Part shown: one piece after another, positions 24,210 through 31,956 of the stretch
How positions within the stretch are numbered: the first letter of the stretch is position 1
How the letters are laid out: every line of letters starts with the position of its first letter
Assembly (NCBI GenBank): GCA_002359735.1
Contig: DENS01000010.1
Coordinates: 13,365-46,162, forward strand
Source: Micavibrio sp. UBA2638
Lineage (GTDB): Bacteria; Pseudomonadota; Alphaproteobacteria; Micavibrionales; Micavibrionaceae
Length of the DNA: 32,798 nucleotides
Direction of reading: 5' to 3'
The notes under the pieces: model-generated
Told to the model about the DNA's origin: nothing
Seen by the model: the letters and a program-made list of their open reading frames with translations, nothing else
Databases searched by the model: none
Position numbers and translations under genes: made by a program

Positions 24210-25146
24210 AATTGTGATAACGGAGCCTGATTGGCTGCCTGATGGAGTTGAAGATAAACTGGCGCAAGTTTTTGATGTCTGTAAGGGGCCATTTTTACCA
24301 CAGGATCTAGCGCCCGCATTAAACGAGGCCGTAGGGGTGCTGGTTGGGTTAGACCATGTTCTGAAGGGCGATGCTTTGCCGGTAACATTGAAATTTATCG
24401 TATCGCCAACAACAGGGCTTAATCACATTGATCTTGATCAGGCAGGGCGGCAGGGCATCAAAGTGATTTCGCTCAAAGGGGAAACCGATTTTCTGCAAAA
24501 CATCACGGCCACGGCGGAACTATGCTGGGGGCTTGTACTGTCTTTGCTTCGGCGTATTCCTGCCGCCCATACTTCTGTTATGAATGGGCAGTGGGACCGT
24601 GATCATTTTAAAAGCCGCGAATTGCAGGGCGCAACTTTGGGGGTGATCGGATTTGGGCGCTTGGGTAAAAAGATCGCACATTATGGCCATGCCTTCCAGA
24701 TGCGGGTTATGATCTGCGATAACAAACCTTTGGGCGTGGAAGGGGCGCAGTTCACAAGTGTTGATATGCAAACTCTGTTAAAGGAATCCGATATTATTTC
24801 ATTACAGGTGGATTCCAGACCTGACAATTATCATATGATCGGTGAAGCCGAATTTCAGGCAATGAAGCAGGGGGCTTTGTTTATTAATACGGCGCGCGGA
24901 GATCTTGTTGATGAGGCTGCCTTGCTGCAGTCTTTGCAGGATCGGCATTTGGGCGGCGCCGCGCTGGATGTTCTGGAGCAGGAATATGACAGTGATAAAG
25001 CGGCAGGATCGCTCATGGCTTGGGCCCGTGATCATGAAAACCTGATTATTACCCCCCATATTGGCGGTGTCACGTATGAATCCCAATACAAGACCACCCA
25101 TTTTGTCGTTGATAAATTGCTGGATTGGTATACGGCTCATGATTAG
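24196..25146 (+). CDS. D-isomer-specific 2-hydroxyacid dehydrogenase (phosphoglycerate dehydrogenase-like)
   Basis: A 316-residue NAD-dependent oxidoreductase that interconverts a D-2-hydroxyacid and its 2-keto acid. The nucleotide motif is GVIGFGRLGKK. The catalytic triad is visible: R234 in NTARGD, E263 in LEQEYD and H288 in ITPHIGG, with spacing matching SerA-like enzymes. The usual Pro after the Glu is Tyr. It lacks the C-terminal ACT domain of classical SerA. Overlaps of 14 bases with the upstream glycosyltransferase and 8 bases with the downstream gene place it firmly inside the glycan operon. It might make a glyceric or lactic-acid-type substituent, or handle a keto-sugar acid. Both are inference. 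Confidence 0.9.
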   Translation: MKKPRIVITEPDWLPDGVEDKLAQVFDVCKGPFLPQDLAPALNEAVGVLVGLDHVLKGDALPVTLKFIVSPTTGLNHIDLDQAGRQGIKVISLKGETDFLQNITATAELCWGLVLSLLRRIPAAHTSVMNGQWDRDHFKSRELQGATLGVIGFGRLGKKIAHYGHAFQMRVMICDNKPLGVEGAQFTSVDMQTLLKESDIISLQVDSRPDNYHMIGEAEFQAMKQGALFINTARGDLVDEAALLQSLQDRHLGGAALDVLEQEYDSDKAAGSLMAWARDHENLIITPHIGGVTYESQYKTTHFVVDKLLDWYTAHD

Positions 25147-26356
25147 TGGTCTTAAATCGATGATCAAGGCCATCTTGCATATGTTCTTATACAAGGTCCG
25201 TAAGTCCATAAATATAAACGAATCGTATCGTATTTATGGTGATGAGGGGCATCACACCTTTATCGGTTATTACGATATTCATCCTTTTGACCCGCAGGAT
25301 AAACTGCTTTTGGCGGGCCGCTGCCGATCTGACCACAATGGGCGCGCGATGGACGTTCGGCTTGATCTGGGTGTTATTGATCTGGCGAGCGGTGATTTTA
25401 AGTGTTTTGATCAAACGCCGCTTTGGTGTTGGCAGCAGGGGTGCCGTTTGCAATGGCAATCATTTCAGGGGAAAGTTCAGATTGCTTATAATACCCTGCA
25501 AGACGGGCGGGCAATCTGCGCGTTTTATGATATTGAGGTTGGTCGGCGCAGTGCGGCGCTTCCGTTCCCTGTTTATTGCTTTACGCAGGATGGCGGGCTT
25601 GCCGCCACGCTGGACTTTAATGATTTGCAAATGTGCCGGCCTGGCTATGGATATGATTACCAAAGCCTGTCAGAGGCGGCGCCGCGTAATCCGTATATTC
25701 GGATATATGACACGGGAAAAACCGAATTGCGCGCTGAAATCCATGTGCCTGATATTCTTACCATAAATCCGCACCCCAGCATGCATGAAGACGGGTGCCT
25801 TCATTATTTTAACCATCTGCATTTTAACCCTTCTGGCACGCGCTTGATGGTCTTTCATATATGGGAGGTGCAAAACAAGCGGCGCGTGCGTGCTTTGACC
25901 ATGGCGCCCGATGGAACGGATATTCGTGATGTGACAAAAGGCGTGCATGTTTCGCATTACTGGTGGCTGGATGACGATCAGTTGCTTTTTTATGCCACAG
26001 ATACCGATCATGGCATCGGGTATCATATTTATAATCAGGACGGTTCGGGCCGTATCGAATCTTTTGGTCATTATGTTCCGCAAATTGACGGTCATCCTTC
26101 TACTCACCCGGCAAATAAGAGCTTGGTTGTGTCTGATACGGTGCAGGATAGATTATATCGGCGCGGTCTATGGCTGTATGATATTGGGCGACGGAAAAAA
26201 TGTGATCTTGGTTATTTGCACAGTGTTGACTGGTTAAGCGGTGAGCAGCGTTGTGATTTGCACCCGCGTTGGTCCTCGACTGGGCGGTATATAGCCATTG
26301 ATAGCGGGCATAACGGGTACAGGCAGATTGTTGTTGTTGAACCGAAACAGCGCTAA
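25139..26356 (+). CDS. Beta-propeller-like protein of unknown function
   Basis: A product of about 405 residues from the ATG at 25139, which overlaps the previous stop by eight bases (ATGATTAG). Four to six PD40/WD40-like blade motifs recur (HPFDPQDKLLLAG, FTQDGGLAATLDF, HFNPSGTRLMVFH, RWSSTGRYIAIDS). His-rich motifs (HHTF, NHLHF, PQIDGHPSTHP) could bind a metal, recalling oligogalacturonate-lyase-type propellers, but this is tentative. The first ~20 residues are hydrophobic and basic, without a clear signal peptide, so localisation is uncertain. It lies between the dehydrogenase and the ABC exporter. A carbohydrate-modifying or sensing job is inferred from context only. Confidence 0.7.
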   Translation: MISGLKSMIKAILHMFLYKVRKSININESYRIYGDEGHHTFIGYYDIHPFDPQDKLLLAGRCRSDHNGRAMDVRLDLGVIDLASGDFKCFDQTPLWCWQQGCRLQWQSFQGKVQIAYNTLQDGRAICAFYDIEVGRRSAALPFPVYCFTQDGGLAATLDFNDLQMCRPGYGYDYQSLSEAAPRNPYIRIYDTGKTELRAEIHVPDILTINPHPSMHEDGCLHYFNHLHFNPSGTRLMVFHIWEVQNKRRVRALTMAPDGTDIRDVTKGVHVSHYWWLDDDQLLFYATDTDHGIGYHIYNQDGSGRIESFGHYVPQIDGHPSTHPANKSLVVSDTVQDRLYRRGLWLYDIGRRKKCDLGYLHSVDWLSGEQRCDLHPRWSSTGRYIAIDSGHNGYRQIVVVEPKQR

Positions 26357-26466
26357 GTCTGTCATAAATTCGGGAAGAAATCCGCGATGGGCCAGATTTA
26401 AATTGTAAATGACGGTCAAATATTTCATGCTCCCACTAATAATAAAATAATACTGATCCTGAGCCT

Positions 26467-28161
26467 ATGCTGTTTAAAATATGGAAACATTGCCGCGAGT
26501 TGCGCCTGAAGTTAAGTCTGTTGCTTTTTATTACGGTGCTGGATGCTTTTCTTGCGACGTTTTCTATCTCTCTGGTTTTACCGATCACCAGTGCGGCATT
26601 GGGCAGCGGCGGCGAAAGTGATGTCTGGTTTAATCAATACATTCCCGGCGGCATGGCAGATAATATCAAGCTGCTGTTGTTTTTTATGGCTATTATTTTA
26701 TGTATTAAGTTTTTTGTGACATTATTGCGTGTATTGCTGTCTATTTACTATACAGAGGATTTGCGCCTGCAATGGCAAAAAGATCTGAGCAAAAATTATA
26801 TATTGCAGCCATTAAAGGCGATTAATGCCAATCGTCAGGGCATGGTTGTGAATGACTTAATTTACGAAACGGGTAATGGCGCCAGCTTTATTTTTAATTA
26901 CCTCTCTTACCTTAGCCTGATTATCATTACGGCTTCGGTTTTGATTTTGCTGCTCACCATTAACTGGTTCTGGATGGGGCTGGCCTTGATTGTTTGCGCT
27001 TTGGGCTGGTTTACGGTGGGGCGTACCTATTTTAAATATGCCCGCCGCCTTGGTAAAAAAGCGATTGCGCTGAATCAGGATTTAAATGCCATTATGATCG
27101 AAAGCATTCAGGGGATTAAGGATATAAAAATCTCCAACAGCGAAACATTCCATACGGGAAAGATTGAAGAAATTGCGGAAGCGACCAATTACAACAGGAA
27201 ATTGGTCAAGATAGCTCAGGATTTCCCTGTTTTTGCGAAAGATTTGATTTTTGCCGTGACGGTGGTTGTCATCGCCCTTTATATGCCCACTGATTTAGAG
27301 CAGGTCAAGACGGTGATGCCCCAGATTGCCTTGTTCATTGTGGCTTTTACCAAATTGGCCTCCAGTATTTCGCAAATATCGTCGTTCCGGTTTAAGGTGA
27401 CCTCTAAATATCCGTCGTTTAAGCTGGTGATTAAATTATTGAACACACAAAAGGCGCCGCCGGAAAATCTGGAAACCGGAAAAAAGGTTGCCTCGTTCGG
27501 CGACTATATCCGCTTAAAAGATGTTCATTTCGGCTATGATGAGGATAAACCGGTTCTGGACGGTGTGGATATTGAAATTCGTAAAGGCCAGATTGTATGC
27601 ATTACCGGGCCATCGGGGTCCGGGAAAACAACGATTATGGATGTTTTGACCAGATTATATGACATCGATTCTGGAAACATTGAAGTGCCTCAAGGTGATG
27701 CGGGGCAGTTTAGTTTAGGCAGCTGGCGGCAGCTGATTGGATATGTTCCGCAAGATCCAATTATTTATTATGGGACCATTCGTGAAAATATAACATTGGG
27801 GCATCCGGACATTAGCGATGATGATGTCCATGAGGCTTGTCGTCTGGCGGGGATTACCGATCTGCTGGATTCCCTTCCTGAGGGGATAAACGCCATGCTG
27901 TACGAAAAGGGGGAGAATTTATCCGGCGGTCAGAAAAAGCGTCTGGCGCTGGCCCGTGTGATTGCCCATAAATGCCAACTTATTATTCTGGATGAAACAA
28001 CCAATGCCATTCAGGAGCAAGCGGAGCGAGAGATTCTGGCCAATCTTAAGCAGAATGAAGATTTAACCATCATTATTATTACGCACCGCGAAAGCACGAT
28101 GAAACTGGCCGATGTGAATTATCGCATTGAGGCGGGACGTGCCGTGCAAATTGACCTTTAA
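26467..28161 (+). CDS. ABC transporter with fused membrane and ATPase domains, glycan flippase type
   Basis: A 564-residue half-transporter. Residues about 1-320 contain five to six hydrophobic segments (ABC exporter type). The ATPase domain has Walker A GPSGSGKTT (K387), Q-loop YVPQDP, signature LSGGQ (from residue 485), Walker B LIILDE and the H-loop ITHRES. The D-loop, normally SALD, reads NAIQ and so lacks the Asp. It probably dimerises and flips a lipid-linked oligosaccharide across the inner membrane, as PglK and MsbA do, since no Wzx-type flippase is present in the window. It ends 28 bases before the convergent - strand genes. Confidence 0.88.
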   Translation: MLFKIWKHCRELRLKLSLLLFITVLDAFLATFSISLVLPITSAALGSGGESDVWFNQYIPGGMADNIKLLLFFMAIILCIKFFVTLLRVLLSIYYTEDLRLQWQKDLSKNYILQPLKAINANRQGMVVNDLIYETGNGASFIFNYLSYLSLIIITASVLILLLTINWFWMGLALIVCALGWFTVGRTYFKYARRLGKKAIALNQDLNAIMIESIQGIKDIKISNSETFHTGKIEEIAEATNYNRKLVKIAQDFPVFAKDLIFAVTVVVIALYMPTDLEQVKTVMPQIALFIVAFTKLASSISQISSFRFKVTSKYPSFKLVIKLLNTQKAPPENLETGKKVASFGDYIRLKDVHFGYDEDKPVLDGVDIEIRKGQIVCITGPSGSGKTTIMDVLTRLYDIDSGNIEVPQGDAGQFSLGSWRQLIGYVPQDPIIYYGTIRENITLGHPDISDDDVHEACRLAGITDLLDSLPEGINAMLYEKGENLSGGQKKRLALARVIAHKCQLIILDETTNAIQEQAEREILANLKQNEDLTIIIITHRESTMKLADVNYRIEAGRAVQIDL

Positions 28162-28189
28162 GTTTGGTTCGTAACCTTATTGGGTTTTT

Positions 28190-29620
28190 TTAGGTTGTGG
28201 TCGTGGCGATAGAGCGCAGAGTTTGCGCGGTTGCTATTGATGCGGTTCCTCTGTTGACCGGGGCCTCCTGATCGACCAAGGCGCATCGCTGTGATTTTTT
28301 TGTACCAGGCTTATTCAGGGCTTCGCTGATCATGGGTTCAATTTGTTCCGGAGTCTGGACGCGGTAAATGGCCCCGGTTCGGTACAGCCTTAACAGGTGC
28401 TCGGTTTTGTAATCAGCGATTTCCAAATCATATTTATCGGTAACGCGGCGCCCAAATTCCATGTTGATGGCGGGTTTGTCAAAAATGCAGGCTTCGATCA
28501 TTTGCGAAGACACTTGCGAAATGGAAACATCGCATTGTCTTAGGCATTCGGTCATATAGGCATGGTCTTGTGCGCTGGGCATGAAGTTTTTGCCGTCAAA
28601 TTCTACCTGCGGGTAAAGAATACGGATGTGGTGTTCGTCTTTATAGCGTTCCAGCAAGGCTTCAATTTCATCTTTCTTGGCTTTGCCCGGGCCCGATTGT
28701 GTGACTGGCGATAGATATTGCGGGTACATACGAAATACAATATAGATTTCATCGTCAAAGGGCTGGCGTCTGGCCAGATCAAAAATGCGCGGTATGATTT
28801 GCATATTGGCCGGATGGCTGCCAAAACCGCCGCAGGAAAAGAACAACACTTTGGCGCTCTTCGGGATATTGAGGTCAGACCGCCATGACGGGTCTTTGTC
28901 TTTCTCGCATTTGTTGAAATGTTCGTCCCAAAGCGGGGAGCCGGTGACATGAACCTGATCGTCCTGAAAGTTAAGGTGCACAAGGCATTCCTGTTTCATG
29001 ATGTCGTTCCAGACCAGCGCATGATCGGGATGAATGGTCGGGTAACCTTTGTTGGATGTGCGGTCCCAGCTTTGTACGATGACGGCGGATTTTACGTTAT
29101 GGTGGCGGGCCTCTGCCAAAAAGGCGGCGTCTTCAATGCTGAGGCCGAACGAACACCCTATCATAAGATCGGGGGAGATTTTGTTGATCAGATCATGGTG
29201 TATGGTCTTGGGCAGCAGGCTTTGGTAAATTGCGGTACATAGCCGCAAAGCCCTCGGTGATTTTGATGCAAGGCGCGCCATGGCCAAAACCAGGTGGTAT
29301 TTCAAGCGGTTGCCCGGTTTGTAATGATCCCTGTGGAATTGGGCGGTCGCGTTGGGTAATTGATCTGTGTTCGGAAAGGTCAGATACAAAATATCACCAA
29401 ATGTGTTCAGGACCAGGTTTTTAAGCGGGGACAGCTTGCTTTTATAATGGCTGGTTTCCAGTGTGACGCCTTCCGGTATTAAGGGGCGAAAGCTGTCTTT
29501 TAAATCTTCCGGTAACATCAATGTGACGGTTCCTCGTTCCGCCAGATGTTTCAAAATGCCGGAGACGACAATAAATCTGAGCTCAAAGAAACGGTGGCAA
29601 AACAGCAAATAAACGGGCAT
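28190..29620 (-). CDS. GT-B-like glycosyl/glycerophosphotransferase
   Basis: A 476-residue protein starting MPVYLLFCHRFFELRF. The second half resembles the C-terminal domain of GT-B enzymes such as CDP-glycerol glycerophosphotransferases. It has FFSCGGFGSHP opening a Rossmann strand, IYIVFRMYPQY, and CDVSISQVSSQMIEACIFDKPAINMEFG, the usual donor-site SS..EA..F.KP pattern. The C terminus is Thr/Ala-rich and low in complexity. It starts 17 bases after the upstream methyltransferase gene, but a terminator-like hairpin lies between them and its U-rich tract abuts the ATG. The exact substrate is unknown, and assignment to one GT family is uncertain. Confidence 0.72.
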   Translation of the reverse strand: MPVYLLFCHRFFELRFIVVSGILKHLAERGTVTLMLPEDLKDSFRPLIPEGVTLETSHYKSKLSPLKNLVLNTFGDILYLTFPNTDQLPNATAQFHRDHYKPGNRLKYHLVLAMARLASKSPRALRLCTAIYQSLLPKTIHHDLINKISPDLMIGCSFGLSIEDAAFLAEARHHNVKSAVIVQSWDRTSNKGYPTIHPDHALVWNDIMKQECLVHLNFQDDQVHVTGSPLWDEHFNKCEKDKDPSWRSDLNIPKSAKVLFFSCGGFGSHPANMQIIPRIFDLARRQPFDDEIYIVFRMYPQYLSPVTQSGPGKAKKDEIEALLERYKDEHHIRILYPQVEFDGKNFMPSAQDHAYMTECLRQCDVSISQVSSQMIEACIFDKPAINMEFGRRVTDKYDLEIADYKTEHLLRLYRTGAIYRVQTPEQIEPMISEALNKPGTKKSQRCALVDQEAPVNRGTASIATAQTLRSIATTTT

Positions 29621-29621
29621 T

Positions 29622-29663
29622 AAAAAACAAGGCCTTATTAGCGTCGGAACACGCCAATAAGGC
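29622..29663 (-). terminator. Terminator or attenuator hairpin between the two - strand glycan genes
   Basis: On the - strand GCCTTATT (29663-29656) pairs with AATAAGGC (29639-29632). Inside, GCG pairs with CGC after one mismatch, leaving an 8-base loop. CTTGTTTTTT follows (29631-29622). The hairpin covers the methyltransferase stop codon, and the U-tract touches the next ATG. It looks like an intrinsic terminator that would reduce transcription of the downstream transferase unless it is read through. Confidence 0.6.
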
Positions 29664-30723
29664 GGCTTCCCAGCATATTTTCGTGTAAAAATGATGGTGT
29701 GATGAAGTCAAAATTTCCGTCCGGATCACCATAGCCGCTATAGGGCCACGCACCATTCATATAGCTTTTGACATTTTCAATTTCAGAAATGGATGTTTCC
29801 ATCAGAGCCGTTTCAAACCCGGCATCGTTCATTAATTTTTCCAAACTTTTCGGAGAGAAATGCGCCACATGTTTCCAGTTGAACGTGGCCGATTTTTCAC
29901 GGATCAGCTTGGTCGCCATGGATTCGACGTTCGGTACCATAATAAACAGTAGCCCGTCCTTTTTCAGCAGGCTGTGGATTTGACGAACAATCGATTTTAG
30001 GTCATATAAATGCTCCAGCACATTCCATAGTGTTATGGCGCTATAGCCCTCCCCAATGGCGTTTGTGTCCAGTGTTTCAAAGCTGGAATAGATAAAACGA
30101 ACGCCGTTGACCTCCTCATGGATGTCCTGAAAGGTGGGGTTGGCGTCAACACCAATACATTCATTCCACCCGTGCTGTTTGGCGGTGGCCAGAAATTTAC
30201 CTGAACCGCATCCCAAATCCATGATGCGCCCGCGATCGGGAACGCCCAATTTGTCCAGCAGGTTTAGGCCATAGGTTGATTTAACCCCGTCAATGTCCAT
30301 TTGCGGTTCCGAACTATAGACTTTATTGGCGGTATAGTCCTTGGCGTAAAGGGTTATTAGTTTTTCAAATTTGATACGCGGGTGCATATAGCGATGCGTG
30401 CAATCGTCGCAGCTATATATATCCAGTGCAAAGCGGCTGAGGTAAAATGAACGATTTTTGGATCCACAGATCGGGCATTCATTGACATCTTCCCAGAATT
30501 CCGGGATGCGCTGGTATCTGTCTGCGCCGCTATCGCGCACGACGTCATGTTGTTCGTGATGCATGGCGCCATCTGCCGGACCATCTTTTTTAGCGTTGCT
30601 ACGGTGGGTTGCTGTATGGAATTTTTTGCTGCCATAGACAAGATGGCCGTCAAATTCATTTTTAGCAATTAACCGCGATGCGGCGTCATTGAGATCAAAG
30701 TCTTTTACCTGGGGTTTTGTCAT
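29638..30723 (-). CDS. SAM-dependent methyltransferase with N-terminal zinc ribbon
   Basis: A 361-residue protein. Residues 1-75 are an extension rich in His, Asp and Lys (HTATHRS, MHHEQHD) with no match I recognise. C83-x2-C86 and C105-x2-C108 form a zinc-ribbon-like motif. The class I methyltransferase core follows, with DLGCGSG at 169-175, IGVDANP and ALTLWNVLEHLYD-like motif regions (ITLWNVLEHLYD). A C-terminal part has HVAHFSPKSLEKLMNDAGF, typical of Methyltransf_23-type enzymes. It probably methylates a sugar or glycan end. It is divergent from a second zinc-ribbon methyltransferase across a 99-base gap containing a palindrome. Confidence 0.86.
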   Translation of the reverse strand: MTKPQVKDFDLNDAASRLIAKNEFDGHLVYGSKKFHTATHRSNAKKDGPADGAMHHEQHDVVRDSGADRYQRIPEFWEDVNECPICGSKNRSFYLSRFALDIYSCDDCTHRYMHPRIKFEKLITLYAKDYTANKVYSSEPQMDIDGVKSTYGLNLLDKLGVPDRGRIMDLGCGSGKFLATAKQHGWNECIGVDANPTFQDIHEEVNGVRFIYSSFETLDTNAIGEGYSAITLWNVLEHLYDLKSIVRQIHSLLKKDGLLFIMVPNVESMATKLIREKSATFNWKHVAHFSPKSLEKLMNDAGFETALMETSISEIENVKSYMNGAWPYSGYGDPDGNFDFITPSFLHENMLGSRLIGVFRR

Positions 30724-30771
30724 CAGTTTGGTATTATTCGATTTGCGGTTAATAATAGTAAGTCATCATAA

Positions 30772-30785
30772 TTAAAGCGCTTTAA
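30772..30785. promoter_or_regulatory. 14-base perfect palindrome between divergent methyltransferase genes
   Basis: TTAAAGCGCTTTAA is identical to its reverse complement and lies near the middle of the 99-base divergent gap, 49 bases from the - strand ATG and 38 from the + strand ATG. It is a plausible operator for shared control. No T-run follows in either direction that would make it a terminator. Confidence 0.4.
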
Positions 30786-30822
30786 AAGAAAAAGCAATTC
30801 CTGTAATGATTATCTATTAATA

Positions 30823-31941
30823 ATGAATAACCAAGATAATGTGATGACAGCGTACCAGGCCCTAAAAGAAAAATATGAGAAAGTTATTGTTCCTTGCGAG
30901 ATATGCGGAAGCCATGATGTCGTGAGTTTTCAATCCTATGGACGAAATGCGGAGCCCGGCGTTTATGGTGATATGCCGGTGACTATATGCAAAAATTGCG
31001 GCTTTAAGATGCAAAATCCACGCTATGAAGATGGTTTTTATATTGATTATTATGATGTCATGTACCGCGAAATTGCCTTTGGCGCGACCAGGCCTTCGGA
31101 TGAGTATATCGAGCAACAAAAAAGCCGCGGTAAACGCGTTCTGGATTTCGTGAAAAAGCATGGCGTTACTGAAAAGGGCAAGATGCTTGACCATGGCTGC
31201 GCGTCCGGTGCGACCATGCTGGGATGGCAGGATGATGGCTGGGCGGTATCGGGTATTGATCCGCATCGCCCCAGCGTAGAAGAAGCCAGGTTGATGGGGC
31301 TTGATGTGCGTGTCGGCGCGGGCGAAGACCTGCCTTGTGAGGATGAAGAGTTTGATTTAATTCTCAGTCTGGGATCAACGGAGCATTCATACAATTTAGA
31401 AGCCACAATGCGCGAAATGAACCGTGTTTTGAAGTCAGGCGGGAAGTTGATTATCCGTTGGCGCTCAAATGAAATTTTTGGGTCTCCTCTGGAATATTAT
31501 AATCACAACCACTACCGTTTCTTTACCCGCAACACTTGGGCGCTATGTCTCAAGCGATATGGTTTTAGCGTTGATGTCATGAGTGATGAGCGCGTGGAAG
31601 GCTGGGATAGTTATGAGTATATCATCGCAACCAAACAACAAAGTGATATTGATGCCATTGATGTTGATGCATTGGTGGCGGAAGGGCCGATTGACGATTA
31701 CCGGGCAGAACTGGATGAAATAAAAACGATCCGTGAGGCTTATTATAATAAATGTAAAAAGTTTCTGGATTTGCAGAGTGAATATAAAGATGATCCGGCG
31801 GCGTTGATTGATAGATTGCGTTCTGACCATGCAGATTTTAAGTGGGGCTGGTTAGGCGGAGCGCCGGAAGACGTTGTTGAGCGATCAGCGAAGGAGGCGC
31901 GCTTGTTCCTTGATGAATATGAACAAGGGCGTGTCCAGTAA
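30823..31941 (+). CDS. SAM-dependent methyltransferase with N-terminal zinc ribbon and C-terminal helical extension
   Basis: A 372-residue protein. C25-x2-C28 and C56-x2-C59 form the metal-binding motif. The class I core has DHGCASG at 123-129, SGIDPHRPS, then FDLILSLGSTEHSYNLEATMREMNRVLKSGG. Residues about 280-372 are a charged helical extension (EIKTIREAYYNKCKKFLDL and a C-terminal DEYEQ tail) not seen in the neighbouring methyltransferase. It lies 15 bases before neuA and is probably co-transcribed with it, so a methylated acidic sugar or a modified glycan terminus is a reasonable guess. Substrate unknown. Confidence 0.85.
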   Translation: MNNQDNVMTAYQALKEKYEKVIVPCEICGSHDVVSFQSYGRNAEPGVYGDMPVTICKNCGFKMQNPRYEDGFYIDYYDVMYREIAFGATRPSDEYIEQQKSRGKRVLDFVKKHGVTEKGKMLDHGCASGATMLGWQDDGWAVSGIDPHRPSVEEARLMGLDVRVGAGEDLPCEDEEFDLILSLGSTEHSYNLEATMREMNRVLKSGGKLIIRWRSNEIFGSPLEYYNHNHYRFFTRNTWALCLKRYGFSVDVMSDERVEGWDSYEYIIATKQQSDIDAIDVDALVAEGPIDDYRAELDEIKTIREAYYNKCKKFLDLQSEYKDDPAALIDRLRSDHADFKWGWLGGAPEDVVERSAKEARLFLDEYEQGRVQ

Positions 31942-31956
31942 GCTAGGGGGGCAATA

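Noticed and set aside
25061..25138. Upstream start for the propeller-like protein, adding 26 residues
   Set aside because: It would overlap the dehydrogenase by 86 bases without a ribosome site. The ATG at 25139 gives the common ATGA-type short overlap.
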